A stretch of 64,000 bases of DNA from Prorocentrum cordatum. Lineage: Eukaryota; Sar; Dinophyceae; Prorocentrales; Prorocentraceae. Location of the stretch: assembly GCA_963575745.1 (NCBI GenBank), contig CAUYUJ010019370.1:704703-768702 (forward strand). The letters run 5' to 3'. Numbering within the stretch: the first letter of the stretch is position 1; each line of letters opens with the position of its first letter. Shown in pieces: positions 32,377 to 42,634 of this stretch. The notes beneath the pieces were generated by a model. It was given only the letters and a program-made list of their open reading frames with translations. It searched no databases and was not told the origin of the DNA. The position numbers were made by a program, and so were the translations under genes.

Positions 32377-34783
32377 TTGAATTCTCATTTCCGAAGAATA
32401 GTTATTGTTGTCCCCTCCCTCCAGTAACCATTGCATGATTCGGCTAAAGTGTTTGTCCCGTGGCTCGCACCCTGTTGTTTTTTTGTTGCCAAAGGGAAAA
32501 CTGAGGGTCACCAAATTGTGTCCCTGGCCCCCAGTTTACAACAACAGTCATTTACTTGGGAATCGCGCTATCGTTCGACGTTTCCTCGCGATTCATGCAG
32601 AGCGCACTCTTCAGAAACACGCTTACTCGGCCTGGCCGCCTGGGCTCGCCTTCCGACCCACCCGTCAGGGTCTACCCGCCCGACCTGCCTCCGCCCGAAC
32701 TGCCCGTCTGGTTATGACACGTATTTTCTGCTTCCTGGCCCCCCTCCTGCTACGCTCTCTCGTGCTCCATCCTCCTCATTCCCCCTTGTCCCTTCCTTCC
32801 GTCTGTCCTCCATTCCCCTTGTCTGTGGCTCTGCACGGAATACACGTTGCAGGTAAGAAACTATATACCCGCACGGGGTTACGATCGAAGACGAAAGGGG
32901 CGGGTATCGAGGGTTTGTGCTATACGTGCTGAATGGCCTGCGCGCAGGTCAGAGCGAACAGTCTTAAATTGACTGTTGTTGTGGTGACGGTTGTTGTTGA
33001 TGTTGGTGTCCAATTTCTAAATCAGAAGTATTGTTGGTCCGCCCCTCCGGTAATTATTGTGGTTGTTAGATTGAAGTTTTTCTCCCGGGGTTCGCACCCT
33101 TTTTTTACAGGGGGAAGTGAGGTGTCACCAAACTGTGTTGTTGAATTCTCATATCTGAAGAATAGGTATTGTTGATGCCGGCATTCCCGTAACCATTGTA
33201 TTTTGAAATGGATATGTAATTTGTTTGTTCAGACGCCGCGCCCTCAATAATGCAGGGAAACGATTTAAAACATCGCCCCCCCCCCGGACCCCCCAAAATG
33301 ATTGAGTGGGGCGGACTAATAGAATTCAGCCGCCGGAAACTGTCTTTTTAAACGTCCGCCCCCCGGCGTTTGCTTTTGCCTTTTGGGGGAACTGATTTTC
33401 CATTCGTCCTCCTTCGCTCGCTTGATCACCCGCGGCCGCGGGGGGACGATTGCGGATGGGGGACGGGGCAATTAGGGAGTAGTTGAGGAAGGGGTTTTCG
33501 AAGAGGTGCTTGATCACCCTCGTCCTTGCGGACGGCCGCCGGTCGTCTTTGCGGACGGCCGCGGCGATTGGGAGGTGGGGGATGAGGAGGAGGAGGAGGA
33601 ATAGGAGGAGGGGGGAGGACAAGCCAGGTGCGCTCGCGTCATATATGACAGCCTACCCCTCCCTCCCATCCCTTACCATGGCGTAGATCCCCTCTTTACT
33701 CGCACAGTGGGATGTCGAGCAGGGCAATGATCCCGAAAGGGTACGCGATGCATTGTAGAGCACGGCGTTGCATGGCGTTGAAGAGCACCGCAAAGCGTAG
33801 TATGTCACAGCATGGCGTGGCGCGGCGCAGTGAAGAATTGCATCGCAAATCTTTACAACGCAAAGCATGGCATCGCGCAGCGGCCCCGAACATAACATTG
33901 CATAGCATGGCGTTGAACATCAAAGCGTAGCATGGCAGAGCACGACGTGGCACGTGAGCGCTCCTCCTCCTCCTCCTCCTCCTCCCTTTCCTCCTCCTCC
34001 TCCTCTTAATTATTATTCCTCCTCCTCAATTGCGAGGACGTCTGAGCGGGAACCGCCGCGTGGTTCATTATCTCCATATCCTGCTGGCGCTCTCCTTGCT
34101 ATACGCGCATTCATCGTCTCCCTGGGTGCCGCCACGAGGAACGAGGGGCGCATCGAACGAGTGAGGGCGCCCGGCCCCTTACGACGCTTCCCTCAGGCTC
34201 AAATCGCGGAGGAGGAGGAGGAGGAGGAAGAGGAGGAAGATGAGGAGGAGGAGGCGGAGGAGGAGGAGGACGAGCTCGCCCTGAAAAATCACCCCGCCCA
34301 CCCCCTCTGGCCCCCTCGCCCCGGATCGCCACCCCGTGCCCCCCCTCCCTGGCCTCCCAGGCAACCCGGAATTGTCAGCCCCCCGTCTGCTTGCTGTGCC
34401 CCCCCGCTATTGCGGGGGCGAGAGAGCCCGCGAAACAATTGTTAATCTTAGTAACAATTTGTTAATCGTTACTAAGAAATCGCGCTCTCGCTCTGGATGT
34501 CCTCACGATGTATTTGGTAATCACGCTATCGCTCGAGACATCCTCACGATTCATGCAGGGCGCACGCTTCAGCAACCCTCCTGCCCCTTGTCCCTTCTTT
34601 CAATCCCTCCTCTCTTCCCCTGCCTTCGGGGCTGCGCGAAATACGCGCTTCAGGCATGAAAGATCTACCCCGAAGGGGGCACGATCGAAGACGAACAGGG
34701 CGGGCACCGAGGGTTTCGGATATACGTGCTGACTGGCACGCGAGCAGATAAGAGTGAACAGTCATAATATGATTGCTGATGTT

Positions 34784-34790
<7 letters not shown>
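32377..34790 (+). repeat. family of diverged dispersed repeats (three copies)
   Basis: Blocks recur in order. GTTGAATTCTCATTTCCGAA at 32,386 matches GTTGAATTCTCATATCTGAA at 33,140. GGCTCGCACCCTGTTGTTTT at 32,462 matches GGTTCGCACCCTTTTTTTAC at 33,090. The GCTATCGTTCGACGTTTCCT block at 32,568 matches GCTATCGCTCGAGACATCCT at 34,525, and both are followed by CGATTCATGCAG. GTATCGAGGGTTTGTGCTAT at 32,905 matches GCACCGAGGGTTTCGGATAT at 34,706. No open frame is conserved. Confidence 0.6.
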
Positions 34791-34815
<25 letters not shown>

Positions 34816-35252
34816 TGTACTTGTCGTTATTGTTATTGTAGTTTGTGTTGTTGTTGGTGTTGTTGTTGTGATTATTGTTGTTGCGTTGCGTTGCGTTGCG
34901 TTGCGTTGCGTTGCGTTGCGTTGCGTTGCGTTGCGTTGCGTTGCGTTGCGTTGCGTTGCGTTGCGTTGCGTTGCGTTGTTGTGGTCGTCGTCACCCCCGC
35001 GACCCGGCCCGCGACCCACCCGCGACCCACCCGCGACCCACCCGTGACCCATCCGCGACCCACCCGCGACCCGGCCCGCGACCCACCCGCCCACACGCGA
35101 CCGACCCGCGACCTGGCCTGCAACATGCCCACGACCCACCCGCGACCCACCCGCGACCGTCGCGGCCTGCGACCCACCTGCGACCTACTCGCGACACGGC
35201 TCGCGACCCACCCACGACCTACCCCCGACCCACCCGCGACCCACCCGCGGCC
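34783..35252 (+). repeat. (GTC)n, (GTTGC)n and ~11-bp CCCGCGACCCA array in succession
   Basis: 34,783-34,816 is GTC triplets. 34,877-34,978 is about 20 copies of GTTGC with almost no variation. 34,995-35,252 is CGCGACCCACC repeated about every 10-11 bp with CGGC and CGTG variants. The frames translate to simple peptide repeats and are not taken as genes. Confidence 0.9.
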
Positions 35253-36177
35253 CCCCCACATTGCTTTTTATACAAAAAATCGGCGCCTGCGGCGGGCTTG
35301 TTGCAGAATTTTTGAAAAATGAGGCGCCTGCGGTGGGTTTCTTTTATGGCCTCGCAGACTGCCGACGTCCCCGTCGCCCCCCTCACTCTCAACCGCAACA
35401 GCGGGTTGCTACGTGTGTGCCCGTCGGCCACGGAAAGGGCGACGCGCACGCTCTGACATCCTAGAGTATAAGCGCCGTGGCGGGCACTTCTGGCCATACC
35501 GCTGGGGAGACGACATACGGCAAACTGTAAGACTTGTGTACTATAGGTTCGTGTCGGACGCGCGCCTCAAACAGCGGCGCATAGTGATGACCGTTGCTCG
35601 ATTTCTGATCAGGTCCCTCGGCCGCGCGGCGCGGCGGCGGCGGCGCCAGCGCCAGCCGCCGCGGCGGGCCGTAGTTGCTGCACGGCCTGCTGCCTGGCCG
35701 CGGCCGTGGCCGTGCTGCTCGTCTCGATCGCTGGAACGAGGGGAGGCAGAGGAGACAGCTTTGTTGTAAGAGTATGGCGATAAGCCGCGTGGCCCGCCCG
35801 CTCCCCCAAATAACCAGTCCTTGCCTGTTACGCAGGTCCGAAGGGGATGCGCAAAACTGGCGTGCGCAGGCACACGTGGACTGCCTAAAGTGAGAAGGTC
35901 AGTTTATGCACCTACCCCCCGGCATCCCCACTGGATATATTGGATTATCGAGCGAGATATGTTAAAACTACTTCAAGGGGCCCCCCGAAAAAACACATTG
36001 CATAAACATAACCTTTCCAAACCCCACGCGTTGTTTTCGGATCGGCGCTGCGCCCCCCTCCAGCGCCGCCCTGGCCCCGAGGGAAATGGGACGGAGGGAG
36101 ACGAACGCTGTCTGGCCGCGACCCTCCGCGCCGCATGGGCGATCGAATAGCGGTGCCACCGTCTCGCTCTCGCTCTC

Positions 36178-36225
<48 letters not shown>

Positions 36226-36932
36226 CTTTCTCCAGATGAGGGAGGTGTCGAGCCCTTCTCGAGGTCGACGTCGGCATTGAGGCGGCCCTCGTGCCGTTTG
36301 GCTGATGCATCCCTCGCGCAGCGCGGTGGCGACTTCCGCCCGCCATTGGCTCACTCGATTTCCTCCTCCGCGGGGCGTGGGCGATTCTCTGGGCGATGCG
36401 GGCGATCTGTCTGTCTCGCAGCAATGACGGGGGGGTGGGGGGCGGTGCATTGCGCGCAGGTCTCGTGGACTATCCGTCGGCGGGGGCGCGGGCGCGTTTC
36501 CGCCGGGGGCGCAGGCGCGTCGCGCGCGGCGATCTTTTCTTGGAGTCAAGCGGCGAACCTCTCGATCATCGGCGTCATCCTGGCAATCTATTTAGTCTGC
36601 ACTTTGCCAGGCGCCCGACACTTGGCGCGGCTTGCTGGGGCTCGCGGGCCGACGCGGCAACGGCGCGCAGGGGGGCAGCGCGCAGGGGCGTCGCGTAGGG
36701 GAGGGGGCCAGATTAGACAGTGGGGCGTGTCGCAAGCAGAAAAGCCGTTCCCGCGTTCGCTCTTCCCTCTGATCCTGCCCCTGGGGGCGCCCAGGGCGGC
36801 GTGCCAGGTGCCGCGCTGTCTCAGGCGAAGCCCTCGCCACGCGCCCTCGGGCCAGCGCCCGCGCGGGCAACGCCCGTTGCAATCGGAACTTGTGGGCGCG
36901 ACCGCAGGCCTGTGCAGGCGACGTCTAGGCGG
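35253..36932. other. gene-free region
   Basis: No supported coding sequence. A GCCTGCGG... short duplication lies at 35,284-35,335 (GGCGCCTGCGGCGGGCTT / GGCGCCTGCGGTGGGTTT), and a (CT)n run of about 60 bp lies at 36,162-36,223. The Arg/Ala-rich frames at 36.3-36.9 kb look like GC-rich non-coding DNA. Confidence 0.4.
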
Positions 36933-38770
36933 CTAGGCGCGCGCCGCAAGGCTCCTGGGCGCGCGCCTGCGCCCGCGCTGGAAGCCTGCGCCTGGGGCGG
37001 GGTGACGAGGCCCATTGAAGTTGTAGACGCGCTTGTGGCGGTCGCGTGCTCGGTGCCATTCGGGGGTGACTTGGGCCTCGCACTGGAGGAGCACCACGGG
37101 GCCTGTGGCCCTGACCGCAGCTCCCTCGCTGAGAACCTGCATGGCCAGACGGCAGTAGTTTGCTGCGTGCGTCGGTTGCGTAGTGACGAAGACGAGGGAT
37201 GGGGCGTCTTTCCTGTGCTGCTCCCATCTAGGCTTTGCCTTCAACTCCCATCCGTGATGTTTGATGATCTGGATGAGTTCGGCCCGTGCCGCATGCCAGA
37301 AAGAACAGGCCTCCGCAAGGGTCCTGCGCCTGGTTGACGGCAAAAGTGCAGTACTGGAAGGCAGTGGTGCCGCGGCCCTGACTGTCCTCACGCGCCCAAG
37401 TGAACCGGTCCATGGTCACGTCCAGGAGTTCGGGCCAGACGTCAAGAAGCAGGTGGGTGGGGTCGCGGCCTGGGACTCGGGCGGCAGCCGCAGGGTCACT
37501 GGCTAAGTCATCAATGGCCCAGCTTGGCCCGCCATGTCGTCAAGGTGGCAGTCGGGCGGCAGTGAGGCTATCGAGTCGCGCCTCCCCGCCCTTCTGAGTT
37601 CGACTGCCTGCTTGAGCCACTGTGCTAGAGTGCACCGCTTTGGTGTGAAGTCCAGCCGAAAGCGGTCCGTGGGCTCGCTGGGCGGTTGAGTGCCGCCGTC
37701 GACGTTGCCGGAGACGGCCACGCGGCGTAACCTCAGGATCCGGCCCAGCTGACTGGGCGGCGCGGCCCCTGATGTATGCGGCGCGCGGTGGCGGGGCCGC
37801 GGGCTGATGGAGGCCTGTGGGGTCTGTTGACGGGTTCTGGGCGTGGGAGCCCGCGCGCGGCTCGCGCTCGCAGTGGCCGCGGAGTGGGAAACGGGAGCGA
37901 CTGCGAGAAGTGGACCGCTTGGTGCCACGGGCCGATGATTGGCGGGGGCGTTCGGTCGCGTGCGCCACGAGTCGCAGGTCGCGGAACCGACCGACACGGC
38001 ACCAGGCGGACGTGATCTTGGCCGTGATGTTGCCGCACAAATAAGTGGGCGTGGGCGCAGGGCTTGACTCCGTGACGAGAGGCGGTGCCGTGGCGGGTGA
38101 CATGTGGACAGTGGTTCTGAGCGTGTGCGCGGATGGGTAGCGGCCGCAGCAGCAAAGGATGGCGCGTCCTCTGGGCCCGCGTTCGAGGCTCCACTGGCCC
38201 GCAAGGTTGCAGGCTGTAGTGGCGAGACTTGAAGCAGCAGCCGAGCAGCCGAGCAGGGCCAGTAGGAGGACCTTGTGCAGCGACATCAGGCTTTTGCACT
38301 CGGGTTCGATCGCAGCCCACAGGTCGTGCTGGGCGGTTCCTTCTCTCGGTTGCGGTGAGGGCTTGGCTGCCTCTAAGGTCGTTGTTGGGGCTATTGTCTT
38401 GGTTTGGATGGTTCGCTGGCTCATCCGCCTGGGGGTCGTGGGGCTGCTGTCCATGCTCAGGGCTGGTGCCCGTGCTGCTGTGGCGGGGTGCAGCGGTGGC
38501 GGAGTGGACCGCGGGTCCGGAGCCATCGGCATCGGTGCCCGCCGCTGCCCAGGCAAAGAGCACCAGCCTTCAGATGAGGCTACAGCCTCAGCGGGGCGCC
38601 GTGGCAGAGCGATCTCCTCCAGGTCCGCCATGCGGGTCGGCGCCCGCGTCCACCTCTGCCTGGCTATCTGGCGAATCTTGCACTACCGCATCCAAGTCCG
38701 TGTCAGGTTGAAACGGATCAGTGCCGTTAAACTCAGGAGGATTGTCGTCGGTCCATTGGGCCGAGAGAGA
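36933..38770 (-). pseudogene. long protein-like region broken by one-base frameshifts, unknown product
   Basis: Minus strand. 38,770-38,590 reads DDNPPEFNGTDPFQPDTDLD and VVQDSPDSQAEVDAGADPHG. A frame from the ATG at 38,631 includes a hydrophobic stretch (KVLLLALLGCSAAASSLATT) and TYLCGNITAKITSAWCRVGR. Near 37,780 it shifts to FRLDFTPKRCTLAQWLKQAV and SLPPDCHLDDMAGQAG. Near 37,505 it shifts to DPTHLLLDVWPELLDVTMDR and TTAFQYCTFAVNQ. Near 37,325 it shifts to TLAEACSFWHAARAELIQII, HHGWELKAKPRWEQHRKDA and VVLLQCEAQVTPEWHRARDR, ending near 36,933. The joins are single-base, not intron-like, so this is a decayed gene or a stretch with assembly indels. No domain is recognised. Confidence 0.55.
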
Positions 38771-38885
38771 GGGAGAAGTAGACAGAGAGAGAGGGAGGGA
38801 AAGAGAAAGAGAGAACGAGTGTGTGTGTGCGAGAGAGAGAGAGAGAAACAAATAAGAAAACGAGAGAAAGAGAGAGAGAGAGAGA
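38764..38885 (+). repeat. (GA)n microsatellite
   Basis: GAGA repeats with AAAG and GTGTGT interruptions, directly upstream (minus strand sense) of the decayed gene at 36,933-38,770. Confidence 0.85.
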
Positions 38886-40419
38886 AAGGATAATGAAAGA
38901 GAAGAGAGAATATACACCGAGAATGAGGAGCGGGCGAGAAGTAGGCGGCAGAGCGCAGCAAAACGCCCCCCTCAGGATACGCCGCTGGCAGACTTGCGAG
39001 GAGCTGGCGCGCCTTACCGCCGTGTTCTGGGACAGGGGCCGTCAACGGAAAGGGCGGCATAGCAACGGGGAAGGGTTTCCATTCGAAGATGGAAACAATT
39101 CTGGAGCCCCCCGCGGATTTTTCAGATCGGCATTGAGGACCTCCTGGCGGCATCTTCGGCGCCGCCCCTGGCGCGCGGAGCGCGCCAGGGAGGGGGGTTC
39201 AGCGCAGATCCAAAACATCCATGAGGAGGAGCTTCTCACCACCCACCACACCGCCCCAACCCAATCCGAAGGCTTCAGTTTGCCCTCCATTTCCAGTGGG
39301 GGGGGGGTCGGGGAACATCGAAAAAACACATATGGAGCCCATACCCCCCCCCAACCCGAAATTCGGGTCTTCGGGTTGGGTTGGGGTGGTCTGGTGGGTG
39401 GTCAGCTTCGATAGTCTGTGGTCGGGAACTTTCGGATAGCGTGTCGCTCCGCCGGTTCTGGCCCACCGCGCTTTGGTCCGACACGGTATCCGCTTCGCGG
39501 CCCCGAGGCCTCAGTGCCCTGAGCCGTTCCGAGCCCCCGGGCCCGAGCAGCGGAGCGACGCGCTGCCCAGTCGCAGGGCACGGCGTGTCGCCGTGGCCGC
39601 CGTGGCGACGCGCGGTCCCCCGTCCTCCCCCCCCAAAAAAAAGAAGAAGTTCCCAACCGTTTTCAGGAAGACGCGGGGTCCGCCGTTGTCTGGCTCCCAG
39701 GCCATGCCTGGGCCCTGAAGAAGGAACCCTTTTTGTTGGGGAGGGGCTCCGCGTTCCTTAAGTGTTTCGCAGCTTGCCTCAGGTGGTCCTTCTGTTTTCG
39801 ATCAGAAATCGAAGTTTAACTTATGGAAAAAGGGGCCTCGTTCCTTATTTTAGGTTCCTTAGGTCAAGGCCCCCACTGTATCTTAAGGCGGTGGGGGAGG
39901 AACCTCATGGCCCGGGGAGGGAGCCCGGGGGTCCAGGATCGGCGGGGAGGCCCTTGAGGGGCGGGGGGCCCTGGGGAGACGATGGTCCAAGGTTGGATCT
40001 AGTTTGTTCGGGGCATCTCGTCTCGAGAGCCCCGTCCCTCAGGTCCGCATCTTTGAGCAACCGATCAGGGCGGAACAATAGACGCATACAGAAACGAACG
40101 ATCCACACGGTAAGATTGGGAAATATGGGAGGTGGAGGGGAAGGCGAATATCTAGAAAGTATGGTAATGTATGGGGAATGTTGGGACGTGTGTTTATTTA
40201 TGTGTGTCTCCCGGGGGCCCGTGTGACACGATGATCCAGGGTTGGATTAATTGTTGTTTAAGGCACCTCGTCCTGAGGACCTGCCATCGACAGGACCCTT
40301 TTTCCAGGAAGGGGAGGAGGAGGAGAAGGAGGAGGAGGAGGATGAGGAGGAGGAGGGTGACGACGACGGGCACGACGACGACGACGAGGAGGGAGGCCGC
40401 CGAGGTGCACCTCGCCAGA
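38886..40419. other. gene-free region with dispersed repeats
   Basis: No supported gene. Contains a copy of the GCGCGC-palindrome repeat (39,139-39,215: CCCTGGCGCGCGGAGCGCGCCAGGG, then AGCGCAGATCCAAAACATCC), and at 39,421-39,490 a GTGTCGCTCCGCCGGTTCTG block that matches the complement of 26,848-26,915. Confidence 0.45.
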
Positions 40420-40620
40420 CCTCCGACGTCGCGATTTGTTCGCAGAGTGGACCCCTGGAGATTCCGATTTGGTTTTGTTTGCGGGGCCCAGATCATGCGC
40501 GACCCAAAAATTTGGGTAGCGATCGGGAACGACTGGTCGCGACCGTTACGACCGAAATTTGGGTAACGATCGGTCGCGGTCGGTCGCGCCCGAGAGCGAA
40601 ATTTCGCGACCGACGGTAGC
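40420..40620 (+). repeat. dispersed repeat with GGTCGCGACC motifs, copy 1
   Basis: GGCCCAGATCATGCGCGACC and CAAAAATTTGGGTAGCGAT lead into GGTCGCGACCG, GATCGGTCGCGGTCGG and ATTTCGCGACCG words. The complementary copy lies at 61,840-62,060. Confidence 0.75.
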
Positions 40621-40819
40621 GATTTTTGCAGCACGATGCTGGCGCGCCACTCTCCTCGGCGCTTGCGTCGCAGCCCAGCGCTGTGAGGGTGGGGGAGGTG
40701 TGGGCGGCGGTGAAGATGATGCTGATAAACATCATGGTGGTGATGGTGATGGGGATCATGAGAGCAGAACCGAACATGATGATGATGAGGCGGGTAAGGC
40801 AGGGAAGTAGATAGAACAA

Positions 40820-41400
40820 TCGTTGGTGGTCACCATCAGCATCATCAACATCATCGCCATCGTTATCGCCCTCCTTCTCGTTTTCCTCCTCCTCACCATA
40901 TCATCACCATCATCATCATCATCATCATCATCATCAGCATCATCATCATCATCATCATCATCATCGTCATCGTCATCGTCATCATCATCACACCCTTCGC
41001 TTCGTTTCTTACACAGGACGATCAGTTCAAACGCACGCGGCATGCGTGCTAACGCTGGTGACAATACCTTGTGCCAGGCCATGCACGTCGGGCGCACCCT
41101 GTAATTATTCAGATAAAAACAATAACACGTAGCTGCGCGTCGATACGAGAGTACGAGCGGCGCAGATGATACAATACTATGTAGGCATCATCATGATCGC
41201 CGTCGTACTCGTCGCCATCATCATCACCATCATCCTTATCATCATCCTCATCAACATCATCGCAATCATCAACATCATCATCATCTGAAGCATCGCCAGC
41301 ATCATCCGCATTAGCAGCATCATCAGCAGCATCATCACCATCATCATCATTAGCTGAATTACCAATGCCATCCCCATCATCTCCATCTTCAGCATCATCG
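40820..41400 (+). repeat. (CAT/ATC)n microsatellites
   Basis: Two CAT/ATC tracts (40,820-40,995 and 41,190-41,400) flank about 190 bp of non-repeat sequence with no coding evidence. Poly-Asp/Met frames on the minus strand are artefacts. Confidence 0.85.
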
Positions 41401-41754
41401 CCCCCAGCGCCGCGAGGGAGAGGGATGGGGGGGGGGATAGGAAGAGCGGGGGGGGGGGATGGAGGGAGATAAAGGAGAGAGGGCGGGGCGGGGAAAATAA
41501 TGATATGTGGGGAAGGAGACAAGGGCGATGAGAGGCGGAAGGCGAAGGGCCAGGGCGACTTTGCGCGCCTCTTCCGCGCCACTCCTTGGCGCTTGCGTCG
41601 CGCGCAGCCCTGCGCGGCGAGGGTGGGAGAGGTGTGAGCGGCGATGACGATGATGATGATTCTAAAGTTCATGGTGGTTATGGCGATGGTGATCATGGGA
41701 GCACAACCGAACATGATGATGAAACCGAGCGGGCAGGGTATTCGGTAGAACAAC

Positions 41755-41945
41755 CGTTGGTAGGGTAGGGTAGGGACGGAGATAGGGTTGTATTTGAATA
41801 GGGATAGGGATAAACATATGGTAGGGTAGGGTAGGATACTATAGGGTAGGGTAGGAGTGGATAGGGCATGGGATGCGTGGAAAGGATCGGACAGGCCAGG
41901 GTAGGGATGGGATGGCCCTGGCGAGATAGGGTAGAGCGGAACAAG
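41755..41945 (+). repeat. degenerate TAGGG telomere-like repeats
   Basis: GGTAGGGTAGGGTAGG and ATAGGGATAGGGATA words recur with interruptions over ~190 bp. Together with CCCTAT at 2,318-2,347 these are interstitial telomere-like tracts in both orientations. Confidence 0.7.
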
Positions 41946-42634
41946 GGTAGATTGACAGGAGCGGGATCGGGAGCGAGGCTTGCACACGCGCCGTCGGCCA
42001 CGCAACGCCGTGCAGCGGGACCAGCCAGCATTGCTTCCATCCATTGCTCCCAGGTGTCGGATGGGGGAGGGTGGAATGGGGGAAGAAGAGGAGGAAGAGG
42101 CGGAGGAGGAGGACGAGGACGAGGAGGGCGAGGAACGGCGGGGGAAAGAACGGAGGAGGACAAGGAGGGGGAGTAGGAGGCATCCCGCTTGCCGCTCCCC
42201 AGCCGCCCCCATCTCCCCACCACGCCCTCCTCCGCTCCCCCCGCCAATCTGCCCTCGCACTCTCGCCCTGCCTCGTCGTTTGTCTCGCAGGGGTGGGGGG
42301 TGGAGGAGGGGAAGGGGGGGAGGCAGGGGTTGCGAAGATAGAAGCAATGCTCGCTGGGAGAACGCACGCTACTCCAGCGTGCCACGCGTGAGCTCGAGAT
42401 CCGCTGCCCCCCGTTGGGCCAGGCGTCTCCATTGTATCTTTGTCGTCGTCGCCGCTTCCTCCTCCTCACCCTCCTCCTCCCCCCTCCTCCCCCCGCTTCC
42501 TCCCCCTCTCCTCCCTCGCCCTCCTCCTCGCTCCCCCCCCTCTCCCCCTCGTCCTCCCGCACCCCCAGTTTCGCTCTCCTTCTCCTTGTTTTTTTGGCGC
42601 TGTTACTACACGCTTTATTTCCTCATCCTCGCCC
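41946..42634. other. downstream flank of G6
   Basis: GAG repeats (about 42,070-42,135), C/G homopolymer runs and a TCC-rich tract (42,455-42,560) lie 3' of the G6 stop. No further exon was recognised. Confidence 0.45.

Noticed and set aside
38159-38893. 244-aa plus-strand frame
   Set aside because: Antisense shadow of the decayed minus-strand gene, running into the GA repeat.
41109-42347. 412-aa minus-strand frame beside G6
   Set aside because: Ser/Pro repeats, poly-Asp and low-complexity text from CAT, TAGGG and GAG repeats; no motif.
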